From Mesostigma viride (lineage: Eukaryota; Streptophyta; Mesostigmatophyceae; Mesostigmatales; Mesostigmataceae): a DNA stretch of 57,500 nt. The stretch is taken from NCBI GenBank assembly GCA_009746045.1, contig RPFO01000154.1, positions 2,792,493 through 2,849,992 on the forward strand, given 5' to 3'. The notes beneath the pieces are model-generated. The model had not been told where the DNA came from. It did not search any database and worked only from the letters and a program-made list of their open reading frames with translations. Shown here piece after piece: positions 19,952-30,724 of the stretch (position 1 is its first letter; every line of letters starts with the position of its first letter). Both the position numbers and the translations under genes were made by a program.

Positions 19952-22264
19952 CGTGGCTCGTATCGTGCTTGCGCTGGGGTCCTGAGCGCTGGCTGCCCTC
20001 TTTGCTAACAGCGCCCTCTGCTTGGCGATGAGTTTTGAAAGCTCTGCCAGATCCGCAAGGTCATCGTCAGCTGAAGTGGCTGATGACACCTCCAACTTGC
20101 TGGCCACATCATGCTCCAGCTTCACCACCACCTCTTTTGCCGCCTTGCCGTCTGCCGCCGCTTCTCCATCAGCCGGCTGGCCCCTTGCGGCCTTATCCTT
20201 CGCCTGCTTGCCCTTTGCTTGCATGCGATTCTCCCGCTCGCCCCTTGCCGGCTTGTCCTCCCGCTTGCGCTTCTCCCGCTTGCCCCTTGCCGCCTGGTCG
20301 TCCGCTGCCTTGTCCTCCGCCGGCTCGTCTTCCGCTCGCTTGCCCTTCGCCGCTCGCTTGCCCCTTGCCGGCTGGTTCTCCTCCCGCTTGCACTTCTCCC
20401 GCTTGCCCCTTGCCGCCTGGTCGTCCGCTGCCTTGTCCTCCTCCGGCTCGTCCTCCGCTGCCTTGTCCTCCTCCGGCTCGTCCTCCGCTCGCTTGCCCTT
20501 CGCCCCCTTGCCCCTTTCTGGCTGTTCCTTGTCCTTTGCCGCCTTCACACGCAGAGCCTTGCTGCGTTGGTCCAGGTCCGTGGTCGAGACACCGTCAAGC
20601 AGGACCCACGAGTACACGCGACTTCCTTCTTCGCCATAATGCAGCGCACGCAGATCAACCTCATGCCCGCGTGTCCGCACACCACTCCTCTCCACAAAGC
20701 AGAGTTTCCAAGGGTATTCAGCATCGCCCTTGCCCACGTCATAAACCTCGGCCAGTTCCCACCCGAACTCGATCGGCGCAGTCTTCTGAAGCGGGACGTA
20801 CTGGAATTTTTGAGCAATGACTGCCCCCACCATTACCGTCTCCATGGGGTTGTTGGGCTTCGGCAACACCTTTACTCCCGGCTTCACTTGGTTGAGGAAG
20901 TGTTGAAGCCCAAGATCAACCGGTAGAGGCCGGCCCGTCCTTGACTTGGTACCTTTGGCACCAGTTTTAATGCCCGGCCCCACAGGCCGAAGTGGCTGCA
21001 CCATCGGAGCTGGCATTGTCGCCGGGAGCAGCGCCTCGGCTGGGGTCGCAGTCGGTTTCAGCGCCGGCAACAGCGCACCCTCAGCTGGGGTAGCAGCCAC
21101 TTTCAGCGCCGGCATTGGTGCCTCGGCTGCATCCCCTGTCAGTTTTGGCGCCACCACCTTTGCAGAATCAGCACCACAGCTGACCATGGGTAGAGGCGGC
21201 GGCATCACGATGTGTGGTCGCGCTTGGGCTGCAGGCTTGCACTCCGGCTCGTCCTCCGACTCGTCTTGCGGCCAGGCCTCCAGCGCGGCCAGCTGCGCCT
21301 TGAGCCTTTCGATTTCCTCTTGCTTGGTGCGCTTCTGGGCCATTGTCACAGCTTTCGTGGGTTTCTTGGATGCGATCTGGCCAAAACCATTCATGGTACC
21401 AAAAGAAAGAACGATACCAGAAAGTATCAGCATCGGGCTAGAAAGACAAGCAAAGTTGCACATAAACCTGCAACGAAGGAACAAAGGCTTTAAATGGATG
21501 CAAAACGCAACAAATTTTACCTGAGCGCTCTTGACGACGTTGGTACTGGAGGTCGGGGGAGCGGTGTTCGGTTTCTTGGATACGACCTGGTCAATGCAGG
21601 TCGTTCATGGAGAAAAATGAACACGATAACAGAAAGTATCAGCAACGGGCTGGAAAAACGACCAATTTTTCACAATGATAAACCTGCAACGAAGGGACAC
21701 AGGCTTTCCATGGATGCAAAACGCAACCAATTTTACCTGCGCGCTCTTCGGGACGTTGGTAATGGGGGTCAGGGGAGCTCGCCGGACAGCGGGCACGGGC
21801 TTTTGCTCTACCTCATCGTCGTCGTCGTCCTCATCCTCATCCTCATCCTCGTTGTCACTGTCGGATGACTCACTAGCCGCTGCTGCGGACCCCTTGCTTC
21901 TGGGGTGATCTCGGACGTACTTGGCCGTCGTGAGTTTCCTCGAGAGCACGCGTGTTATGTACTTTTCTGGAAGTTCCTTCTTCCCAGCCTTGTCGGTGCC
22001 CACCAGATGTTTGGTGAATGGGCAAATCGTGAAAATACGGTTTACAACACCCCTCGCCAGCGTAGGATCCTGGTCTTTGAATGCGAGGCCACGGACCAGA
22101 TATTTCTTAGCCAGGTCGTTGATGGTATCATTTACACGTTGCTCCCATTCCTCCTGTGTCGTCCCACGGATGGGGATGGCCTCGATCTCTTCATCAGCTG
22201 CAAACAACTCCCTAGCCTCCTGAATTTTTTTGCGTAGTTCCTTTCTTGGTGGCTCTGTAGCCAT
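19952..22264 (-). CDS. Three visible exons of a Lys/Ala/Glu-rich gene divergent from the CACTA transposase
   Basis: Exons on the minus strand: 22264-21737, 21586-21521, 21376-19952. Each intron has GT-AG ends and every visible junction is phase 0, giving 673 codons before a GTAAGT donor at 19951. Further exons were not found. Exon 1 is helical and charged, with a Ser/Asp/Glu acidic run. Exon 3 opens with a short coiled coil, then a Pro/Ala-rich linker, then a folded-looking domain of about 150 residues (LGLQHFLNQ...VYSWVLLDGV). A long Lys/Arg/Glu/Ala low-complexity tail full of RGKRE-type repeats follows. No family is recognised. It lies head to head with the TNP2-type gene about 1.05 kb away, so an accessory (TNP1-like, DNA-binding) role in the same transposon is possible but only inferred. 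Confidence 0.6.
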
Positions 22265-23315
22265 CGTCATACATTCAAGCCTAGGCTCCCCTTGTGCGCC
22301 AAACAAGGACGGGCTACAATAACTGGGTGCCCCTCTTCAAGGCCTACAGACGCTTGGGCTGCAGCGTCCGAATGACCGCGGAATTCAAATGGTGCGCCGA
22401 ATGCCGTTGCATGCCCACTACAAGTTTACGAGAACCAGCTGCGGAACCATTCGATTTCCGCAACATTTTTGAATTCCCCGGTCATTCTGACATCAACACG
22501 GAGCTCAACACGGTCGTCACGTGATCGACATTCTGACGTCGAGACAGTTTACCAGAGGCATTTTGGACACGTGGCATGTTGACAACCAGTAGTCAAATTA
22601 ATTCCGTTCAGATTTGTTCCCCATACCGGTCAGGTTTATTCCACGCCCGTTCCTAGGCCGACAGAGATGAGGTAACCATACGTAAAATATTATCAAATAT
22701 AATTATTGGCATTGGCTCCGTTCATCGGCAACGGGCCCTAGCGTGGCATGTTTCGCACCAAATTATCTTTTCCACGCGCTCTGGATCCGATTCTCTGCAA
22801 GAAAATGGATCTACACGTCAGTATAGCAGGCCAAGTGTACCAAAAAAGTGTTTTGTTACGTCATTCATGTTCATGTTTTTTTCTCCACCCCTCAGATTTG
22901 TTACGTAAGCGCGGCTAAATTGCCGGCAGGCACCGGCCTGCAAATGCCAAACGGTAGCCTGGCAATCGTGCTCTGATAGCTGCCGCAAGATTGGCAAAGA
23001 TTCCTGTAACGGCACGATGCGGTTGCAGGCGCGTGGAGGAGGCGCGAGGCAACCGCCTAAACGTTTGCGGTACCAGATTATCAGTGAGGACTTGAGAGCA
23101 GCCGGCAGCTATGGCCTGAGCGCCATACAGTAGCTGCACGTGGGCACCCATAGTTGGGGGTGCCCGCGTAGCATGAACTTTGTAATGCGAGCCCGGTAAG
23201 CCCCTACGTGCTTGTGAGCAGTCAGCGCAGCCGCCGCCCATGGAGTAAAACAGAAAGGGCCCGCGTACCAGCAATGGTGCGTGGGCCCGAGGTATGCAGG
23301 TCCCACTTTTGAAAA
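22265..23315. promoter_or_regulatory. Divergent intergenic region between the unknown gene and the transposase
   Basis: 1.05 kb with no gene recognised. Both starts point outward, so it should hold both promoters. No clear TATA box or operator repeat could be assigned. Confidence 0.4.
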
Positions 23316-26300
23316 ATGGCTGATGACGTTTTGCTCGATGAGTTCATGTGTGAGGATTGGGCTGGCAGTGCGGACGACGGTGGGGAAGATGCAGCAATTA
23401 GGTTCGCTACAAAGTTTGACCAAGTCGTACACCAACTAAGTTTTGATACCCCATTGTACGAAGGGAGTACCGAAACAACATTAAATTATTCCATTCAGTT
23501 ATTGTCGTTAATGGGATTCCAAGGCCTCACCAAGGCCGCTGCAAATCAAATGTGGAACCTTGTGGCGAGGGGGCTGCCGAAGGGCCACAACCTGCCCGAA
23601 TCAGTGGAGAAAGCAAGAGACCTGCTGAGGGCGCTGGGCCTTACTTATAAAGTATTCGACGCTTGCCCTTGTGAAAAGTACATATACAAGGACAAGTCTA
23701 TTTTGAAGTGCCCGATATGTACAGAAGATAGATTTCAAACCTTCACCGACGTCTATGGCAAAACCGTCACAACATCTAAACCTCATCGTCAAGTGCGGTT
23801 CTTTCCTTTGAGGGACCGCATTCGCGCTTGGTTGCGGATCCCCGCCATGAGCAAGGCCATTCGTTATGCCCATGAAACCGAAAACAAGGATCCGGATGGG
23901 CCTGACCGCGTGGTTCACGGAATGAAAGGTGAGTAGATGATCTACCTGCCTGGCTTGTTTTCAAAGTCAAGATTTTTGCTTCTAGGTGCGCATCGTTCCA
24001 CGTAAATCTGCACGAAGGCCCGGTGTCACAGTGTTTGCACTGGCGCCCCTCCCGTGGGTTGTACTCGATTGTTTCCTCTCTTTTCTCCAGTTGAAAGCGC
24101 TAGTTGGGGAGACAAATGTTTTGGCTTGCCCTAACTGTGAATTCATATCTGCCCTTGCATTCTGTTTTTGTGCGCATGCTTGCAGACTCCAAGGCGATAC
24201 AACACATCAAGAACAAGTACCCTCGTTTTCGAAAGAACAAAGGCCGTAATACCATTTGGGGCCTCTGTTTTGACGGGGTATGCCCCTTCAGCTTTATGGA
24301 CACCCATAGCTCTTGGCCCGCGTTTCTGTGCTGCTATAATTTGCCTGAGTGGGCTTTTATAAGTCCGTATTTTTCACCGATGATTCTCCTTGTTGGAGCC
24401 TCACAAAGGCAAGCTCCCAAGAACATGCATACATTCCTTGATCTGATTGTCGATGAGTTTCGTGCGCTATGGCAGGGTATCCATGCTTGCGACATCCTCG
24501 ATGAGGGTGATGGGGTATACAAGCCTGTTAAGGTGTTTGCAATACTAGCCCTAATAATCCATGACTACCCCGCATATGCGAAATGCTTGAATATCCCCGA
24601 CACGGGGAAGGTGGGGTGTATGGTTTGCGGCACAAACAATAAAGGGCTTGTTATCTCGTCAGGGAAGATCGCTTTTTTGGGTAACGAGTGCATGTTGGAC
24701 CCTACCGACCCTTGCCGTCCAGCCAATGCAAAGCCGCCATTTCAACCCATGAGCTTTGATCAGTATTTCAAATACTGTGGAAAGTTGAATCGCCAACCAG
24801 AGCCATTCTTCAAGCTGCCATACTGGAAGGAGTTGTTGATACGGCACGCCATTGACGAGTTTCATCTTTGCGCGAATATGCTCCTTCGAATCGAGACTTC
24901 CACCTGCGGTGAGTAGTGGCCCAGTCAGCTTGTCCGGATAGTGTGCATTTCCGAGGACGTTTCTTTCCATGCTTTGGGCATGTCTGCTGCATACAACGAC
25001 ATAAGTTCATTGTGTAATAGTTGTTTCTGCTTGCAATGTTCTGCCTTTATGGTTCCAGGGAAAGCTGTCAACTCTAAGGTGCGTGCGAGTCTGAAGACAA
25101 AAGGCCTTAACCCCGAGCTATGGGTTGAAAATGCCTCTGAAGCCACACCATCAGCGAAGCGTAAAACCAAGGCGACTAATGGACGAGGGCGGTGGCCAAG
25201 GGGGCAGTTGACAACGTCGGAGAAGGCAGCAGTCCAACGTAAGTGAATTTTATTTGCTTGTGGTCACAGTATCCTCTGTGTGGTAGTCAATGCGTTGACG
25301 TTCTTAACATAGTTCCCCCCCTACCAACAAATGCTTTCTAGGCAGTTGCTGAATGTCTTTGTCAGCGTTTTCATGCACTTATGCTTGTGAAAATGATGCG
25401 TGTGTATCCATTGGTTGCGTGCCTTTTTTCTTGCCTCATATAATGTTTTTTTCTTCCATGTGTGGGATCTGCGCACCTATTAATTGTTTCGACAATTGCA
25501 GTTGTTGACCGAGCGATGAAGGAAGGAAGCCTGCCAGAGCACTTTAGTGGCCTCCCCGTTGGCCTGCTTTGCACGGGGAAGGGTGCTGGGTTAAAGACCC
25601 GGGACAAGAACTTGTATTTGTGCAAGTGCTTGCCTGTTGCACTACGAGGCAGGCTTCATTCTGACGCGCGCGCAGCATTTCTGATGCTATCGGCCGCGTG
25701 GGATTGCTTGTTATCAAGTAGAGCTTTGAAACAGTCAGAGCTAGTCGAGGTGGGAAAGCTTATGATCAAGGCTGTCGTGGCTGTGGAGAGGGTCATACCA
25801 GCAACGGAAATGCCTCGATCCATGCACGTGGCAGTGCACTTGGCAACCCAGATAGAGCTGCTTGGCCTGCCCGAAACGCGCACAATGGCATGGGGGGAAA
25901 GGTTGATGCATGAGGTTACGAAGGCACGCCTGTCGAACGTCAACGTCGAGTATTCCATGGGGGAGTCCTACCTTGAAAAGGAGGCGCTGCGCATTGCCAG
26001 CTATTTCGCACACGAAGTTACTGGGGTAAGAACGCCCAAATAGTTCTTAAAATTCTTTTGCATGCTGGAAGCTGTTGATGTCATCGTAGTCTGCTGATTT
26101 ATTGTTGGAGTGATCAGATGTGTTACTATCTAGTAACGGCAAACGCGCAACTGCCTTGATCAATGCTGAACACAATTGGTAGCAATTGAAATGTGCCTGC
26201 TTCAATGGCTTTGTACTGAAATAACAACTGCATGTCATATTTAGTATGCATGGGTTGTAACATTGTGTCTTTTTTTCCATGTCTTTATCCCTTGCCCTTG

Positions 26301-27672
26301 CAGGTCAAAGATCCGTACTACATCTGGGACCTACTGGAGCAAGACCCTTCGAAGGAAGTCCGTTTGGGCCGTATTGTTCGGCACCGTGCTTACAAACTGT
26401 CCCGCGATGAGCGAGCTGAAGTGCGCCAGTTGCTCATGGAGTATGCGCTAAAGCATGCCACATATCCTGACGAGGGCCAGGGCTATAATCAGGAGTATTG
26501 GTAAGTATCTTTTCTTGACACCAGGTCCCTTGTGAATGAAGTCATATACCCCGCTTGTCTTGAAATTTTAGGGTAGCGGTCAACTTCCAGCCAGGTCATT
26601 TTTGCGTTTAGCCTGGATTTCTGTGGTATATTGCTAACACGCATCATGATGGCTATAACTTGGAATTGCACGTCGGCCGGTTCCTGGGATGATAAATATT
26701 TGTTGTGTGTGCAGGCGTCAGCTGTGCGGACCCGAACCCGAGAGAGTTCGCTGGATGAAGGACAAGATCGAAGAAGACCAGCCACCTCGTGTACCGGATT
26801 TTATTAAAGCCGCTGCGGCTGGTGTGCTGCACCATGCAGATGAACACGATATGGTGGAGATGTATGGAATGAAGTTCCGCACGAGGGACGCAGACGCGAG
26901 TTGCAGGAAGCATCGCAATGCGGGCGTTGCCTACCATGAGGGGGGGGGCAGCATTCGGTACGGAATTGTGACCCATATTCTCAATTGCACCTTGCGGGGG
27001 CTGCTGGCTCAGTGGGACAGGCAGCTGCTGCTTAGAGTGGAGTTATTTGAGGAAGTTGAGCACCATGCTGCTGAGAGGCTGACAATAATTAAGAGCTGGG
27101 ATTCACCACGTACAGCCAAATTTGTCCTCCCTACGGCAGTTAGCTCTGTAGGGTTTGTTGTTGATCCTGCGTATCGCCCGGAGGTGGCTGTGGTTCATGT
27201 CAAGTTACCTCGGCACTTGTCAGAATCAGATGGGCCCGTCAGCAATGAGCTTTTCCAAACCCTTGGGACAAACTGGAAGGACATTCCACTGCAGGCTTTG
27301 CCGGATGATTTGCCAGATGCTGCGATGGGAAAGAAGCAGAAACGTGCATGCAAGAAGCGGTGTAAAAAAACTGCCTCAGCAACTGTGCTGCCGGCTACAA
27401 GTTCATCCCGCCGCAAAGGGAAGCGTCCTGCCAAGTTACCGAAGGGCGGTGCGCCAGTGGCAACTCGAACAAGTGGCAGAAAGCGCCGTGCTGTTAACTA
27501 TGCGGAAGACCACAGTTCAGGCAGCGAGGAAGGCGGCAGCCATGCTGATTTCGACGATGATGATCTTGATGATGATGATCATGATGATCATGATGATGAT
27601 CTTGATGATGATGACGTTGGTGATGATGACGTTGATGATGATGAACTTGACGATGATGCTGATTCAGTTTAG
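23316..27672 (+). CDS. CACTA (En/Spm, TNP2-type) transposase, seven exons, about 1073 aa
   Basis: Exons 23316-23928, 24091-24117, 24186-24908, 25059-25238, 25502-26025, 26304-26500 and 26715-27672 have GT-AG junctions and phases that all agree, for 3222 bases including the stop. Exon 1 carries the TNP2 hallmark of a helical N terminus followed by a zinc-binding-like CPCEKYIY...LKCPICTEDRF segment and the RFFPLRDRI pattern. Exon 3 carries the transposase core pattern GLCFDGVCPF...SSWPAFLCCYNLPEW...LIVDEFRALWQG...IHDYPAYAKC, as in plant TNP2 proteins. The last exon ends in basic NLS-like clusters and a long Asp-rich tail. No stop or frameshift was seen, so it looks intact. Expected role: cut-and-paste of CACTA elements in the nucleus. 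Confidence 0.88.
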
Positions 27673-27779
27673 GTGGTCTTTTGACCTTATTTATTGTACA
27701 TCTTATTTATTGTACATCCTATTTATTTTAATGAAATCGTTTTATGTCTGCATGGTAATGATTTGTCAGCTTGCTACGC

Positions 27780-28128
27780 CTTTGTTTGTCATGTTGACAT
27801 TTTGTCATGTTGACGGTTTTTGACGCTGGCCTTTGTCTTGACATTTGTTGACAAATCACCTTGGCTTGTCAGTGTTTTGACATTTGTTGACATTTTTTGA
27901 CATTTGTTGACATCAACATAAAGTTGACATGTCAACGATTGTCAACGTTTTGTCAACATTGTCAACATTCTGTCAAGTTTTGTCAAGCTGTTGACATTTT
28001 TTTGTCACACTTTGTCACACTTTGTCACACTTTGTCAACAATTTGTCAACAAGTTGTCACACTTTGTCAACAAGTTGACAATTGTTGACAAAAATTTGTC
28101 ACACTTTGTCAACACCCGGCTCCTAGTG
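27780..28128. repeat. Subterminal TTGTCA/TGACAA repeat block and possible CACTA 3-prime end
   Basis: TGTCA or TGACA occurs about every 10-12 bases in both orientations, with TTTGTCACAC iterated at 28004-28035. Dense, bidirectional subterminal motifs bound by the accessory protein are characteristic of CACTA elements. The block ends at 28128 with CTCCTAGTG, whose reverse complement begins CACTA. The matching 5-prime CACTAGGAGCC terminus was looked for upstream and not found. Confidence 0.6.
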
Positions 28129-29886
28129 GGGGACACGGGGGGGAAGGCGGAGGCGGCGGGGAGGGGGGTGCAGAGGAGGGAGATCCAGAGACGATGGCGT
28201 CGGAGGGGGACACGGGGGGGAAGGCGGAGGCGGCGGGGAGGGGGGTGGAGGAGGGAGTTCCAGAGACGATGGCGGCGGAGGGGGACACGGGGGGAAGGCG
28301 GAGGCGGCGGGGAGGGGGGTGGAGGAGGGAGTTCCAGAGACAATGGCGGCGGAGGGGGACACGGGGGGGAAGGCGGAGGCGGCGGGGAGGGGGGTGGGGG
28401 AGGGAGTTCCAGACTCGAGGCATGCGGAGGTGGGGCCGGGGGGAAGGCGGAGGCGGCGGGGAGGGGGTACGTGGAGGTGGTTGAGGTAGGGTCCTCCACC
28501 GATGAGGAGGACCGCGGCACGGTCATTGGGAAGCCAAAAAAGAGGAAGAGGAAGGTGGCTGAAAGTCAGGGATCGACGCCGGCGGCGAAGGAGGTAGTGG
28601 CGTCGCCAGGGCCGCAGACGAGGAGGAGGCGGGCTGCACAGCAGGCTGCGGAGACGTCGAACACGGGGGGGAAGGACGGAGATCCAGACTCGAGGGGTGT
28701 GGAGGTGGGGACGTGGGGCAAGGCGGAGGCGGCGGGTACGGGGGGGGACGAGGGAGTTCCAGAGAGGATGGCGGCGGAGGGGGAGACGGGGGGGAAGGCG
28801 GAGGCGCTGCAGAAGGGGAAGCGTGGTGCGAAGCAGAGAGCGGAGGCGGCGATGAAGGTAGTGGTTGTGGTCGATCCTCAGGCGAGTGCGGCGGCAGAGG
28901 GGACGGTGGGGAAGCCGCCAGGGCCACAGTCGAGTGAGAAGGCAGCGGGGGTGAAGGCGGGGTCATGCGCCGATCTTCCCCTCGACCTTGCTCGTGATGA
29001 TGATGATGCAGGGACTGCCAGCCCTGTGGAGATCGATCGCACCACTGACCCGGCATTTCCGCCTGAGTGTCCTGGTCCCGACGAGGACTGCAGGCACTGC
29101 ACGAAGAGTGCGAAACTGTTGAGAAAGCACGGTGAGCACAGGGTGAAGGCTGGCCGGGAGCACACGGGGCCATGGGGGGGTTTCAGCTGTGCCCCAGACG
29201 CTGCCATCGAGTTTGCCAACGCGGGAGCTGCGGTGGTGTCTGGTGGCGGGGTCGGGCTAGCACAGCTTCTCACGGGTCGAGCGAGGGGTCGCGCCCATGA
29301 CCCCCAGCGATGCGAGCTGGGCACGTGCATCATCCGGTGGTTTATCGCTATCGATACAGAGCCGCGCAAGAAATACGAGAAGTGGCAGAAGAGGGTGCAC
29401 ACAGCATGCGCTGATTCACAACAGAAGGCCGTGGGCGAGTGCCTGTCTGCTGCCAGCTGCTTGACGACTGTGATGTGGCATCTGCAGGGGTGCGACCTCC
29501 GCGAAGTAGGCCACACTTGTCGCCCCACGGAGGAGCTGCTCGTGAAGCTTCCTATCGACTGCCACTTTAAGTGCACGCCTAAGAATGGTGGACACTCCAT
29601 CGTCGAGACCATCCAGATGGCGCTGACCCAAGGGTGCGGCACCAACTTTAAGAGTTTGTGCACCCCTGGGTGCGCGGGTTTCCATGAACGCCCTGTACGA
29701 GTCTTCAAGACTGTCCCCTCCATGATCCCGGTCGTGGACTTGTTCCAGGGCCCTCTGCCGGCAGAGACTGCGCACCAACTGCCGGAAGAGATCGTGGTAC
29801 GCATCACGGTGGGGGGCGAAGAGCGTAAACAGTACGAGGTGACTGCGTGGCTCTGCGCCGTCCTCGTGTATAAACACCCCAAGCAC
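28128..29886 (+). CDS. Low-complexity, NLS-bearing Cys/His protein (broken gene)
   Basis: The start is not identifiable. The first 310 bases are a 75 bp minisatellite open in all three frames. From about 28470 one frame reads through acidic and basic low-complexity text with an SV40-like NLS (PKKRKRKV, 28531-28554) to a folded region from about 29040. That region holds a CRHC-X7-RKH motif (29089-29130) and a Cys-rich part with many Cys and His residues (29320-29690). The C-terminal part, with a CX3-CX3C-like cluster and a later YEVTAWLCAVLVYKH strand, is vaguely reminiscent of ubiquitin-specific peptidases; this is a weak guess. The frame meets TGA at 29887-29889 but continues open to 30020, where element 2 is inserted. 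Confidence 0.45.
28132..28440. repeat. 75 bp coding-type minisatellite, four copies
   Basis: GACACGGGGG...GAAGGCGGAGGCGGCGGGGAGGGG...GGAGTTCCAGAGAC units start at 28132, 28209, 28284 and 28359, with a decayed one near 28433. The unit is 25 codons long, but G-run length changes shift the frame between copies. Confidence 0.9.
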
Positions 29887-30020
29887 TGACAGCTCCTACG
29901 GCGCGTTGGCAGGGCTGCGGAGTGGCGTGAAGTGGACAGTTACCATCACGCCAGGTACACCGTGCCCTTGGACGGTGCAATTGGCGACAGGGCCAAGGAC
30001 ACGCAAGCCTGCATGTATAT
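29887..30020 (+). pseudogene. Continuation of the broken gene after an in-frame TGA, up to the element 2 insertion
   Basis: It is in the same frame as the upstream CDS and encodes a WREVDSYHHARYTVPLD-type segment. With element 2 and one TATAT removed, the frame continues for eight more codons at 40023-40044 and stops at TAG 40045-40047. That is consistent with this being the true C terminus. The TGA could be a TGG-to-TGA mutation, an intron I did not resolve, or a readthrough codon. Confidence 0.5.
30016..30020. other. Target-site duplication TATAT, left copy (element 2)
   Basis: TATAT precedes the element at 30021 and recurs right after it at 40018-40022. Confidence 0.9.
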
Positions 30021-30724
30021 AGTTAACGCCAAGCGCATTGGCGTGATCCTGATTAATTCGGCATATCTCTGCGATTCCAGCGGCACCGGAACGAGTTCAT
30101 TCCGACAAGTATCAAGAAAGTTATGGTGTTCCGACTTCCCGGTCGCGCGCGAGCGCGAGCCGGCTGTTCTTCTAAGTGGTGCGTGAATATGTGCCGACGG
30201 CATATGGGGTCGACAGTAATTCCTGGGCTGACAGGAATTAGGTGCTGAACCTACGACGGTATTGGATTAATACGTCAAACGCAGGAAATAGGAACCTTAA
30301 CCTGTGGTCTGTTGGTACCGCAGGCTTAGTCCTGGACTATTGGGTGCAGACGCAATAATCATTGTGGACTGTACACTGTGGTCACTGTGCCTGTATGGCA
30401 GACCTACTGTATAGGATCTGGACGCTGTACAGGTTGTTAATACTGTACCGGGGGTGTTAATACTGAGCAGGCCTACGAGGCTGCTCAGGCCTAGCAAAGC
30501 ACAGTGCACAAGTATATAAAGAAATAGGCCAGTGCCAATTGGTGAGATCTCTTGCGAGCCCGTCTCACGTGTGTTGCCTTGACTTGGCAAACTCGTGTCT
30601 AAGCACTCACGTGCACGAGTGCTGTAAGCCTATATTTTTAACCAAGCTCCATTCCAACCATTCTCATGATGAATCTATCCGCGCGCATTGGAATCTATCT
30701 ATCCCTACACATTGCGCTTTAACT
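30021..30724 (+). repeat. Element 2 left LTR (704 bp)
   Basis: It starts AGTTAACGCCAAGC and ends CGCTTTAACT. ACGCCAA-GCGCA-TTGGCGT near its start is a short inverted repeat. A TATATAAA box lies at 30513-30520. Confidence 0.92.
30513..30520 (+). promoter_or_regulatory. Putative LTR TATA box (TATATAAA)
   Basis: It is present at the corresponding place in the right LTR (about 39806-39813). The position, 205 bases before the LTR end, fits a U3 promoter followed by R-U5. Confidence 0.5.

Noticed and set aside
20035-20926. Plus-strand frames of 205-271 codons opposite the 19952-22264 gene
   Set aside because: The Lys/Arg/Ala repeat region reads as Pro/Cys/Leu repeats on the other strand. The minus frame has spliced, phase-consistent exons.
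22416-22426. CCCACTACAAG as a possible CACTA 5-prime terminus (plant elements often begin CACTACAAG)
   Set aside because: The other end would have to be CTTGTAGTG, but the block after the transposase ends CTCCTAGTG. No subterminal repeats follow 22426, and the site lies between the two divergent genes.
26047-26280. Short frames inside introns of the transposase gene
   Set aside because: They lie in introns bounded by good GT-AG sites and have no conserved features.
28035-29173. Minus-strand Pro/Ser-rich frames opposite the 28 kb gene
   Set aside because: Mirror of the G-rich minisatellite; the plus frame carries the NLS and Cys/His motifs.
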